Part shown: in pieces, positions 37,503-45,382 of the stretch | Position numbering within the stretch: the stretch's first letter is position 1 | Layout: every line of letters begins with the position of its first letter | NCBI GenBank assembly: GCA_050741515.1 | Contig: JBOIFD010000414.1 | Span: 21,921 to 85,920, forward strand | Source of the DNA: DATEDA01 sp050741515 | Lineage (GTDB): Bacteria > Pseudomonadota > Gammaproteobacteria > Burkholderiales > SG8-39 | Length of the DNA: 64,000 bases | Reading direction: 5' to 3' | Translations under genes and position numbers: made by a program | Notes under the pieces: generated by a model | Databases searched by the model: none | What the model was told of the DNA's origin: nothing | Seen by the model: only the letters and a program-made list of their open reading frames with translations

Positions 37503-38764
37503 TGACCGAAGGCGCCGGGCTGCCTCCGCGTTGCGGAATCGACACGGTCGCGATTGCGCGCATCGAGCGGCTGCTCCGCGAGACACCCGACGAAGACCTC
37601 CGCAATCTCTTCTCCCCGGCCGAGTTGGGCGACAGCGGGGACGGTCCGGGCCGCGCGGCGAGCCTCGCGGCACGGTTTGCCGCGAAGGAGGCGTGCCTCA
37701 AGCTGTTCCCGCGCGAGGCAACGCTCGGGCTCCTCGGCCCGGCGGACTTCTCGGTCGCACGCGACGGCTACGGCGCGCCGTGCGTGGAGTGCAGCCGGGC
37801 AGCGCAGGATGTCCTGCATCGCCACCGCGTTCGATCGATCGCGCTCTCGCTTTCGCACGACCGTACGACCGCGTCGGCGGTCGCGATGACCGAGGCGGCC
37901 GAAACGGTGGTCCCGTTCATCGGCAAGCTCGTCTACCACCTGCTCCCGATCCGCCGCGGGGTGATCCTTGCCAACTTGCGGCGCGTCTTCGGGAGCACGG
38001 TCCCCGGGGCCGAGATCAAGCGACTCGCGCAGGCGCATTACGCCCACCTCGCGCGGCTGGCGGGAGAGTTTCTATGGTACCCCTGGCTCTCGAAGGCACG
38101 GCGAGCGGCGGTCGTGCGGGTCGACAACGTCGCGGCGATCGACGCCGAGCTGGAGCGGGGCACCGGGGCGATCGTGATCACCGGCCACTTCGGCAACTGG
38201 GAGGTCGCGACCGCCGCGGCGATCAGCTCCAGCCGGTTCGCCTATGCTCGCGGCCGGTTCCAGTTCGTGCGCCGCGCGCTGAAGCCCGGGTGGTTCGACG
38301 CGCTGGTGACGCGGCGCTTCCGCCGCGCCGGCTTCGGCACGCTGCCCAAGCGCGGCGCTCTCGACGCCATCGTCCGCTGTCTGGAGAAGGGCGACATGGT
38401 CGTTTTCCCCTTCGACCAGCACGCCGGCGGAAGGGACGCCATCCAGGTCGAGTTCTTCGGGCATCCGGCGGGGACCTTCCGCAGCGTGGCGATCATCGCC
38501 ATGGCCACCGGCGCTCCGGTGCTCCCCGCGGCGAGCTGGCGTGAGCCCGACGGCCGCCATGTCCTGCGCTTCGAGGAACCGTTGCCGGTGATCGAGTGCG
38601 AGGACGTGAGCGAGGCGATCCGCCGGAACACGCGCGCCTACAACGCCGCCCTGGAACGCCTGATCCTGCGCCGCCCCGAGCAGTGGTGGTGGGTCCATCG
38701 GCGCTGGAAAGGGGCGCCGCGCGCGCACGATCAGGGCGTCAGTACACCCGGCGCTCGAGCCTGA
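37502..38764 (+). CDS. Fusion of holo-ACP synthase and LpxL-type lipid A acyltransferase
   Basis: One uninterrupted ORF of 420 residues with two enzymes. Residues 1-128 form an AcpS-like phosphopantetheinyl transferase: Asp14 in CGIDTVAIARIERLL, Glu63 in RFAAKEACLKLF, and SLSHDRTTASAVA at the domain end. Residues from about 130 form an LpxL/HtrB acyltransferase: an N-terminal hydrophobic stretch, His229-x4-Glu234 in TGHFGNWEVA, FPFDQHAGG, and RRPEQWWWVHRRWK. The predicted jobs are activating the cluster's carrier protein and then moving its acyl chain to lipid A. An internal ATG at 37886 could make the acyltransferase alone. The 3' end overlaps ppsR by 26 nt. Confidence 0.85.
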   Translation: MTEGAGLPPRCGIDTVAIARIERLLRETPDEDLRNLFSPAELGDSGDGPGRAASLAARFAAKEACLKLFPREATLGLLGPADFSVARDGYGAPCVECSRAAQDVLHRHRVRSIALSLSHDRTTASAVAMTEAAETVVPFIGKLVYHLLPIRRGVILANLRRVFGSTVPGAEIKRLAQAHYAHLARLAGEFLWYPWLSKARRAAVVRVDNVAAIDAELERGTGAIVITGHFGNWEVATAAAISSSRFAYARGRFQFVRRALKPGWFDALVTRRFRRAGFGTLPKRGALDAIVRCLEKGDMVVFPFDQHAGGRDAIQVEFFGHPAGTFRSVAIIAMATGAPVLPAASWREPDGRHVLRFEEPLPVIECEDVSEAIRRNTRAYNAALERLILRRPEQWWWVHRRWKGAPRAHDQGVSTPGARA

Positions 38765-39566
38765 CCTCCTGGAGGATCGTGGTGGCGATCTCCTCGATCG
38801 AGCGGGTCGTCGAGCTCAGCCACGGGATGCCGAAGCGACGCATCAGCCGCTCGGCCTGCTCGACTTCGTGGCGGCAGTTCTCGAGTCGCGCGTAGCGGCT
38901 GTCGGGACGTCGCTGGTTGCGAATCTCGGCCAGCCGATCCGGTGCGATCGTGAGCCCGTAGAGCTTCTTCAGGTGTGCCTCGAGCGGCCCCGGGAGCGTG
39001 CCGCGCTCGAAGTCGTCGGGGGTGAGCGGCATGTTCGCCGCCTTGATGCCGAACTGCAGCGCCAGGTACAGGCAAGTCGGGGTCTTGCCGCTCCGCGAGA
39101 CGCCGACCAGGACGACGTCGGCTTTGGCGAGCTCCTGGCTGCCGAGGCCGTCGTCGTGGGCGAGCGAGAAGTTGATCGCTTCGATCCGATCCAGGTACCC
39201 CTTACTGTTCGCCGCGCTGTGCGAGCGCCCGACGGTGTGGGTGGAGCGCGCCCCGAGCTCCGCCTCCAGCGGACCGAGGAAGCCCTCGAAGAAATCCAGC
39301 ACGAGGGCGTCCGCTTCGCGCAGCGCGTTCCGCACCTCGTCGTTGACCAGCGTGCAGAACACGATCGGCCGCGTGCCCGAACGCGCCTTCGCTTCCTCGA
39401 TCCCGGCAACGCACTGGCGCGCCTTGGCCACGGTGTCGACGAACGGCAGGACCGTCTGCGCGAACTCGATATCCTCGAACTGCGTGAGCAGGCCGTGGCC
39501 GAGCGTCTCGGCCGAGATGCCCGTGCCGTCGGAGATGAAGAAGACTGTGCGGTTGCGATGAGGCAT
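38739..39566 (-). CDS. ppsR: PEP synthase regulatory protein (bifunctional kinase/pyrophosphorylase)
   Basis: DUF299 family protein of 275 residues that inactivates PEP synthase by ADP-dependent phosphorylation and reactivates it by phosphate-dependent removal. Motifs seen are FFISDGTGISAETLGHGLL, the HTVGRSHS loop, the P-loop-like GVSRSGKTPTCLYLA and NMPLTPDDFERGTLP. It starts at the ATG at 39566 and is divergent from its target ppsA. Its 3' end overlaps the lipid A acyltransferase fusion on the opposite strand. Confidence 0.96.
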   Translation of the reverse strand: MPHRNRTVFFISDGTGISAETLGHGLLTQFEDIEFAQTVLPFVDTVAKARQCVAGIEEAKARSGTRPIVFCTLVNDEVRNALREADALVLDFFEGFLGPLEAELGARSTHTVGRSHSAANSKGYLDRIEAINFSLAHDDGLGSQELAKADVVLVGVSRSGKTPTCLYLALQFGIKAANMPLTPDDFERGTLPGPLEAHLKKLYGLTIAPDRLAEIRNQRRPDSRYARLENCRHEVEQAERLMRRFGIPWLSSTTRSIEEIATTILQEVRLERRVY

Positions 39567-39608
39567 GCGCGGCCAGGGGTGGATGCTGCGGCGCGATACG
39601 CGCGCCGG

Positions 39609-39614
39609 TAAAAT
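39609..39614 (+). promoter_or_regulatory. Candidate -10 element of ppsA
   Basis: TAAAAT in the short ppsR/ppsA divergent gap. Transcription from it would begin near 39621, which leaves room for a leader only if translation starts at the ATG at 39654. No good -35 is seen. Confidence 0.4.
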
Positions 39615-39653
39615 AGCCTTTTCCGGCGCATGCGGCAACCCGGCGGACACGGC

Positions 39654-42029
39654 ATGGCGACCAGCGACTACGTGGTGCGATTCGAGGACCTGCGCATCGG
39701 CGACGTCCCGCGCGTCGGCGGCAAGAACGCGTCGCTCGGCGAGATGATCGGCAACCTGGCATCGCGGGGGATCCGGGTACCGGCCGGGTTTGCGACGACG
39801 GCCGCGGCGTATCGGGGGTTTCTCGACGGCGCCGGCCTCACGCGGCGGATCGAGGACCGGCTCCGGGCGCTCGACCCGGACGACGTCGCGGCGCTGGCGC
39901 GGTGCGGCGCCGCGATCCGGGAATGGATCGTCGCTGCGCCGCTCCCGCCGGGCCTGGAAGCGGCGATCGCCGCCGCCTATCGCACGCTCATGGCGGAGGG
40001 CGATTCGCCGGTGGCAGTGCGCTCGAGCGCGACGGCGGAGGATCTGCCCGACGCCTCCTTCGCCGGGCAGCAGGAGACGTTCCTCAACGTCGCGGGCCTC
40101 GCCGGCGTGCTCGCGGCGGTCCGGCACGTGTTCGCTTCCCTGTACAACGATCGCGCGATCTCCTACCGCGCGCACAAGGGGTTCGCCCACGGCGAGGTCG
40201 CGCTGTCGGCGGGCGTGCAGCGGATGATCCGCAGCGATCTCGCCGCGAGCGGCGTGATGTTCACGCTCGACACCGAGTCGGGGTTCCGCGGCGTGGTCTT
40301 CATCACCGCGTCCTACGGGCTCGGCGAGACCATCGTTCAGGGCGCGGTGAACCCCGACGAGTTCTACGTGCACAAGCCGATGCTCGCGGCCGGGAAGTTT
40401 CCCGTCATCCGGCGCAGCCTCGGATCGAAGCTCGTCAAGCTCGTGTATGCGCCCGACGGCGATGCGCGCTCGACCGTGACGGCGGATGTCCCGGAACCGG
40501 ATCGCCATCGCTTCTGCATCACCGATGCCGACGCGATCGAGCTCGCGCGCTTGGCCGTGGAGATCGAGCGGCACTACGACCGTCCGATGGACATCGAGTG
40601 GGGAAAAGACGGTGTCGACGGCAGGCTCTACGTCCTGCAGGCGCGGCCGGAGACGGTCAGGGGCCAGGCCGGCCAGGCCGGTCACGAGGCCCAGGAGCAT
40701 TACCGGCTCAAGGCACGGTCGCGCGTACTGGTGTCGGGCCGCGCGATCGGCCACAAGATCGGGGTCGGTCCGGTGCGCCTCGTGCCGGACGCCTCGGAGA
40801 TGGCGCTGGTCCAGGCCGGCGACGTGCTCGTCACCGACATGACCGACCCGAGCTGGGAGCCGGTGATGAAGCGCGCGGCCGCGATCGTGACCAACCGCGG
40901 CGGCCGGACCTGCCACGCCGCGATCATTGCGCGCGAGCTCGGCATTCCGGCCGTGGTCGGATGCGGCGACGCCACCAGGCGGCTCCCGGACCGTGCCGCG
41001 GTGACGGTCTCGTGCGCCGAAGGCGACACGGGCAGCGTGTACGAAGGCGCCCTGGCGATCGAGGTGACGAGGCAGCGCCTGACCGAGATGCCGCGCATTC
41101 CGGTCAAGATCAGCATGAACGTCGGCAACCCGCAGCTCGCGTTCGACCTGCAGGCGCTCCCGAACGCCGGCGTCGGGCTCGCCCGCCTCGAGTTCGTGAT
41201 CAACAACATGATCGGCGTCCATCCAAAGGCGGTCCTGGAGTACCCGGACCTGCCCGACGAGCTGAAGCGTGCGGTCGAATCGGCCGCGCGCGGATACTCG
41301 AGCCCGCGGGCGTTCTACGTCGAGAAGCTGGCCGAGGGGGTAGCCACGATCGCGGCCGCCTTCTGGCCGAAGCCGGTGATCGTGCGGCTCTCGGACTTCA
41401 AGTCGAACGAGTACCGCAAGCTCGTCGGCGGCACGCGCTACGAGCCGGAAGAGGAGAACCCGATGCTCGGGTTCCGCGGGGCGTCGCGCTATGTGGCCGA
41501 GTCGTTCCGCGACTGTTTCGCCCTCGAGTGCGAAGCGCTGCGGCGGGTGCGCGACGCGATGGGGCTGACCAACGTCGAGCTCATGGTGCCGTTCGTGCGC
41601 ACCGTCGACGAGGCCCGTCGGGTGATGGCCTTGCTCGCCGCCGAAGGCCTGGAGCGCGGACGGAACGGGCTGCGGGTGGTGATGATGTGCGAGCTGCCGT
41701 CGAACGCGCTGCTCGCCGACCGGTTTCTCGAGCACTTCGACGGCTTCTCGATCGGCTCGAACGATCTCACGCAGCTCACGCTCGGTCTCGACCGCGACTC
41801 GGGCCTGGTCGCTGAATCCTTCGACGAGCGCGATCCCGCCGTCCGGGCGCTGCTCCGGATGGCGATCCAAGCGTGCCGTCGACAGGGGAAGTACGTGGGC
41901 ATCTGCGGGCAGGGCCCTTCCGACCATCCCGACCTCGCGCTCTGGCTCGCGCAGGAGGGTATCGAGAGCCTGTCGCTCAACCCCGACACCGTAGTCGACA
42001 CTTGGCTCGAGCTGGCCAAAGCGGCGTAG
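39654..42029 (+). CDS. ppsA: Phosphoenolpyruvate synthase
   Basis: Converts pyruvate, ATP and water to PEP, AMP and phosphate for gluconeogenesis. The 791-residue product has the ATP-grasp start FEDLRIGDVPRVGGKNASLGE and AVRSSATAEDLPDASFAGQQ. The phosphohistidine motif is GGRTCHAAIIARELGIPAVVG. The C-terminal PEP/pyruvate barrel has ELPSNALLADRFLEHFDGFS and the catalytic Cys in YVGICGQGPSDHP. The ATG at 39654 is preferred over 39630 because of the promoter spacing and the usual N-terminus. Confidence 0.96.
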   Translation: MATSDYVVRFEDLRIGDVPRVGGKNASLGEMIGNLASRGIRVPAGFATTAAAYRGFLDGAGLTRRIEDRLRALDPDDVAALARCGAAIREWIVAAPLPPGLEAAIAAAYRTLMAEGDSPVAVRSSATAEDLPDASFAGQQETFLNVAGLAGVLAAVRHVFASLYNDRAISYRAHKGFAHGEVALSAGVQRMIRSDLAASGVMFTLDTESGFRGVVFITASYGLGETIVQGAVNPDEFYVHKPMLAAGKFPVIRRSLGSKLVKLVYAPDGDARSTVTADVPEPDRHRFCITDADAIELARLAVEIERHYDRPMDIEWGKDGVDGRLYVLQARPETVRGQAGQAGHEAQEHYRLKARSRVLVSGRAIGHKIGVGPVRLVPDASEMALVQAGDVLVTDMTDPSWEPVMKRAAAIVTNRGGRTCHAAIIARELGIPAVVGCGDATRRLPDRAAVTVSCAEGDTGSVYEGALAIEVTRQRLTEMPRIPVKISMNVGNPQLAFDLQALPNAGVGLARLEFVINNMIGVHPKAVLEYPDLPDELKRAVESAARGYSSPRAFYVEKLAEGVATIAAAFWPKPVIVRLSDFKSNEYRKLVGGTRYEPEEENPMLGFRGASRYVAESFRDCFALECEALRRVRDAMGLTNVELMVPFVRTVDEARRVMALLAAEGLERGRNGLRVVMMCELPSNALLADRFLEHFDGFSIGSNDLTQLTLGLDRDSGLVAESFDERDPAVRALLRMAIQACRRQGKYVGICGQGPSDHPDLALWLAQEGIESLSLNPDTVVDTWLELAKAA

Positions 42030-42046
42030 CCGCCCGCCCGGGCGGC
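42029..42046. terminator. GC-rich hairpin between convergent ppsA and smpB
   Basis: GCCGCCCG (42029-42036) and CGGGCGGC (42039-42046) form a strong symmetric stem in the 22-bp gap between two convergent stops. It has no T-tract, so it may act as a bidirectional transcription block or simply protect 3' ends. Confidence 0.45.
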
Positions 42047-42051
42047 AGGCG

Positions 42052-42498
42052 CTACAGCTTTACCCGCAGCAGCCGCTGCTTCTCGCGATTCCATTCGCGC
42101 TCTTTCTCGGCCGCGCGCTTGTCGTACTGCTTCTTGCCGCGCGCGAGGCCGATCTCGAGCTTGATGCGGCCTTTCGAATAGTGGAGATTGAGCGGCACCA
42201 ACGCGTAGCCGGCGCGATCGACCTTGCCGATCAAGCGGCGGATCTCCTCGGCCCGCAGCAGGAGCTTCCGGGTGCGGGTCGGGTCGGGGTGGACGTGCGT
42301 CGAAGCGGTGGCGAGCGGGCTCACGTGCGCACCGACGAGGAACACCTCCCCGTCCTTGAGCACGACATACGCCTCCTTGAGCTGTGCCCGTCCGGCGCGG
42401 ATCGCCTTGACCTCCCAGCCGGCGAGCGCGATCCCGGCCTCGTAGCGCTCCTCGACGAAGAAGTCGTGGAGGGCCTTGCGGTTCTCGACGATGCTCAC
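42052..42498 (-). CDS. smpB: SsrA-binding protein SmpB
   Basis: Partner of tmRNA in ribosome rescue. The 148-residue product starts with GTG (MSIVENRKALHDFFVEERYEAGIAL). It contains GWEVKAIRAGRAQLKEAYV, the conserved RTRKLLLRAEEI and KVDRAGYALVPLNLHYSKGR, and ends in a basic tail. A tmRNA gene is often nearby but was not seen here. It is divergent from ratA, a common arrangement in beta- and gammaproteobacteria. TACAAT at 42539-42534 may be its -10. Confidence 0.96.
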   Translation of the reverse strand: MSIVENRKALHDFFVEERYEAGIALAGWEVKAIRAGRAQLKEAYVVLKDGEVFLVGAHVSPLATASTHVHPDPTRTRKLLLRAEEIRRLIGKVDRAGYALVPLNLHYSKGRIKLEIGLARGKKQYDKRAAEKEREWNREKQRLLRVKL

Positions 42499-42566
42499 GA
42501 TCGCAGGACGGCGCGGCTGGACGGACTGAAACGATTGTAGTCGAGTCGGCGCACCTCACCCCGCGG

Positions 42567-43010
42567 ATGGTCACCGTCGAACGGCAAGCCCTCGTCCCCT
42601 ACAGCGCGGCCCGAATGTACGCGCTGGTGGAGGACGTCGAGGCCTACCCCCGCTTCCTGCCCTGGTGCAGCGGCGCGGAGGTCGCGTTTCGTGACGCGCA
42701 GCGGACCGTCGCCACGCTCCACGTCGAGTACCGCGGCGTGCGGCAGCAGTTCACGACCGAGAACCGCAAGCGGCCTGGCGAGCGCATCGAGCTTGCGCTC
42801 GTCACCGGGCCGTTCCGCAGCCTGCGCGGCGAGTGGCGCTTCGTGGCGCTCGCCGCGGACGCCTGCCGGGTGGAGCTCTCGCTCGCCTACGAGCTCGGGA
42901 GCCCGCTCCTCGACCGGCTGCTCGGTCCGGCGTTTCACCACATCGCCAATACCTTCGTCGACGCCTTCGTCCGACGGGCGGAAGTGGTCGCGGCCGCGGG
43001 GCGATGCTGA
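42567..43010 (+). CDS. ratA: RatA/COQ10 family START-like protein
   Basis: A 147-residue polyketide cyclase/START-fold protein with VPYSAARMYALVEDVEAYPRF, LPWCSGAEV and FVDAFVRRAEVV. In E. coli this gene is annotated as a toxin inhibiting ribosome association. Related proteins bind ubiquinone, so the physiological role is not settled. It overlaps the rnfH-family gene by 7 nt and is divergent from smpB, which is the conserved context. Confidence 0.9.
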   Translation: MVTVERQALVPYSAARMYALVEDVEAYPRFLPWCSGAEVAFRDAQRTVATLHVEYRGVRQQFTTENRKRPGERIELALVTGPFRSLRGEWRFVALAADACRVELSLAYELGSPLLDRLLGPAFHHIANTFVDAFVRRAEVVAAAGRC

Positions 43011-43282
43011 AGATCGAGGTCGTCTACGCGACCCCGGGCCGGCCGGCGCGTTACGCGATCGAGCTCGAGGAAGGCGCGACGGTCGGCGACGCCATCGCGC
43101 GGAGCGGGGCGCTCACCGAGTTCCCGGAAATCGACCTGACCCGGAACCGGGTCGGAATCCACGGTCGGCTGGTGACGCTCGGCGCGGGTCTCGGCGACGG
43201 CGACCGGGTGGAGATCCTGCGCCCCCTCGTCGCGACCCCGAAAGAGGCCCGGCGCCGCCGCGCGGCGCGGGCCGGCCGCTAG
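43004..43282 (+). CDS. rnfH: RnfH family ubiquitin-like protein
   Basis: Small protein of 92 residues with a beta-grasp (ubiquitin-like) pattern: IEVVYATPGRPARYAIELEE, VGIHGRLVTL and GDRVEILRPLVATPKEARRRR. RnfH-family genes usually follow ratA, as here with a 7-nt overlap, and were first noted beside Rnf electron-transport genes. No rnf genes are in the window. Molecular function is unknown. Confidence 0.88.
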   Translation: MLKIEVVYATPGRPARYAIELEEGATVGDAIARSGALTEFPEIDLTRNRVGIHGRLVTLGAGLGDGDRVEILRPLVATPKEARRRRAARAGR

Positions 43283-43289
43283 CTCCGGG

Positions 43290-43784
43290 TCACTTGCAGC
43301 CAGCGGCAATTTCGCGCTGGAGCCGCTGGGTCTCCTGCTGGATGCCGTCGTCCTCGAGGACCTCCCGGTCGCCCTGCGCGTTGATCCTCGCGACGCGCGC
43401 GCCGGACTGGAGCCCCGAGAGCTGACGGCGCGCAGCGGCGCAGCTGGCGTCCTGAGCGCGCTTCTCCTCGGCGAGCTTCGCATCCTTGCTCGCCTTTTCC
43501 TGGGCCTCGAGGCGGCGCTTGCGAAAGTCCTGGTCCTGCTCCGCGAGCGACTTCGGTGCGCCCGCCTTCGCTGCGTCGCTGCCGGAGACCGCGGCCGAGG
43601 CGGGGGGTGACACAGTGCTCGCCCGGCCGGTGATTTTTTCCGCTTTTTGCCCGTCTGCCGGGGGCCGATCGGAGTACTGCACCTTCCCGTCCGGACCGGT
43701 GTACTTGTAGAGCTGCTGTGCGACCGACGGGGCGGCGACCAAGCCCGCGGCCGCGAGCGCGAGAAGGGTTCGGACCAGGCTCAT
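43290..43784 (-). CDS. DUF4124 domain protein, secreted
   Basis: A 164-residue protein with a signal peptide (MSLVRTLLALAAAGLVAAPS, ending VAQQ). A short DUF4124 domain follows, with LYKYTGPDGKVQYSDRPPADG. The rest is a charged coiled-coil-like segment (LAEQDQDFRKRRLEAQEKAS) with two Cys residues. Such proteins are common in beta- and gammaproteobacteria. A periplasmic role is likely from the signal peptide, but no activity is known. It converges on rnfH with a 7-bp gap and is divergent from guaB. Confidence 0.82.
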   Translation of the reverse strand: MSLVRTLLALAAAGLVAAPSVAQQLYKYTGPDGKVQYSDRPPADGQKAEKITGRASTVSPPASAAVSGSDAAKAGAPKSLAEQDQDFRKRRLEAQEKASKDAKLAEEKRAQDASCAAARRQLSGLQSGARVARINAQGDREVLEDDGIQQETQRLQREIAAGCK

Positions 43785-43867
43785 GACATTGTCCTTGGCA
43801 CGGGTGGCTTGACCCTAGCCGGTTTCCCCGGGGCCGTCAATTGCGGCAGCGATCACGCTGCGGCGAA

Positions 43868-43896
43868 TTTACCGGGCTCATCGTCGCGCGTATAAT
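43868..43896 (+). promoter_or_regulatory. Sigma-70 promoter of guaB-guaA
   Basis: TTTACC (43868-43873), a 17-nt spacer and a perfect TATAAT (43891-43896), 26 nt before the guaB ATG. This is the best promoter match in the window. Confidence 0.8.
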
Positions 43897-43921
43897 GCGC
43901 CTTTGCGCCGCCCATCCGGCC

Positions 43922-45382
43922 ATGCGAGTGATCACCAAGGCGCTGACGTTCGACGACGTTCTGCTCGTTCCCGACCACTCGACCGTCCTGCCGCGCGACG
44001 TCTCCCTCAAGACTCGAGTCTCCCGCAACATCGCGCTGAACATCCCGGTCGTCTCGGCGGCGATGGACACGGTCACCGAGGCGCGGCTCGCGATCGCGAT
44101 CGCGCAGGAAGGCGGGATCGGCATCATCCACAAGAACCTGGCGCCCAAGGCGCAGGCCGTGGAGGTGCTGAAGGTCAAGCGCTACGAGTCCGGCGTGGTG
44201 CGCGACCCGATCACGATCCCGCCCCACATGACGGTGCGCGAGGTGAAGGCCCTCACCGAGACGTACCGGATTTCCGGGCTCCCGGTGGTCGAAGGCAAGC
44301 GCGTGGTCGGCATCGTCACCAATCGCGACCTGCGGTTCGAGACCCGCCTGGACCAGCCGGTGCGGGCGATCATGACGCCGCGCGATCGATTGATCACCGT
44401 CCGCGAAGGCGCGACCCTCGAAGAGGCGAAGACCCTCATGCACCAGCATCGCCTCGAGCGCGTGCTGGTGGTGAACGGCGACTTCGAGCTCCGCGGGCTG
44501 ATGACGGTCAAGGACATCCTCAAGGCGAGCGAGCACCCGAGCGCGTGCAAGGACGAGCACGGCAAGCTTCGCGTCGGCGCCGCAGTCGGGGTCGGCGAGG
44601 GCACCGAGGAGCGGGTCGCAGCGCTGATCGAAGCCGGGGTGGATCTCCTCATCGTCGATACGGCGCACGGGCACGCGCAGGGCGTGCTCGATCGGGTGAA
44701 GTGGATCAAGTCCAATTTTCCGAAGGTGGAGATCGTCGGCGGGAACGTCGCCACCGCAGCGGGCGCGCGTGCGCTCGTCGACCACGGCGCGGACGGCGTC
44801 AAGATCGGCATCGGCCCCGGCTCGATCTGCACCACGCGGGTCGTCGCCGGCGTGGGCGTGCCGCAGATCACCGCGATCGTCAACGTCGCGGCAGGGCTGG
44901 CCGGGACCAACGTCCCGACGATCGCGGACGGCGGAGTTCGCTATTCGGGTGACATCCCCAAGGCGCTCGCGGCGGGCGCGCATTGCGTCATGATCGGGGG
45001 GCTCTTCGCCGGCACGGAAGAGTCTCCGGGCGAGATCGAGCTCTTCCAGGGCCGGTCGTACAAGTCGTATCGGGGCATGGGGTCGCTCGCGGCGATGCAG
45101 CAGGGTGCGGCCGACCGCTACTTCCAGGATCCGGCAATGAACGCCGACAAGCTCGTGCCCGAAGGAGTCGAGGGCAGGGTGCCGTACAAGGGCTCGGTGG
45201 TCGGCGTGATCAGCCAGCTGATCGGAGGCCTGCGGGCGAGCATGGGGTACGTCGGCTGCGCGAGCGTCGACGAGCTGCGGACGCGCGCCGAGTTCGTGGA
45301 GATCTCGGGCGCGGGCATGCGCGAGTCGCACGTCCACGACGTCCAGATCGTGAAGGAAGCGCCGAACTACCAGGTCGAGTGA
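43922..45382 (+). CDS. guaB: Inosine-5'-monophosphate dehydrogenase
   Basis: Oxidises IMP to XMP, the first step to GMP. The 486-residue product has the barrel N-terminus ALTFDDVLLVPDHSTVLP, and two inserted CBS domains at about 95-200. The catalytic Cys loop is GPGSICTTRVVAGVGVPQ. The NAD/flap segment includes YRGMGSLAAMQQG. It has a strong promoter and overlaps guaA by 4 nt. Confidence 0.98.
   Translation: MRVITKALTFDDVLLVPDHSTVLPRDVSLKTRVSRNIALNIPVVSAAMDTVTEARLAIAIAQEGGIGIIHKNLAPKAQAVEVLKVKRYESGVVRDPITIPPHMTVREVKALTETYRISGLPVVEGKRVVGIVTNRDLRFETRLDQPVRAIMTPRDRLITVREGATLEEAKTLMHQHRLERVLVVNGDFELRGLMTVKDILKASEHPSACKDEHGKLRVGAAVGVGEGTEERVAALIEAGVDLLIVDTAHGHAQGVLDRVKWIKSNFPKVEIVGGNVATAAGARALVDHGADGVKIGIGPGSICTTRVVAGVGVPQITAIVNVAAGLAGTNVPTIADGGVRYSGDIPKALAAGAHCVMIGGLFAGTEESPGEIELFQGRSYKSYRGMGSLAAMQQGAADRYFQDPAMNADKLVPEGVEGRVPYKGSVVGVISQLIGGLRASMGYVGCASVDELRTRAEFVEISGAGMRESHVHDVQIVKEAPNYQVE

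Noticed and set aside
39630..39653. Upstream ATG for ppsA
   Set aside because: It lies about 10 nt after a predicted transcription start and adds non-conserved residues; the ATG at 39654 gives the usual N-terminus.
38739..41927. Very long minus-strand frame continuing upstream of ppsR through ppsA
   Set aside because: Only the part below 39566 matches a family (ppsR). The rest is antisense to the well-supported ppsA.
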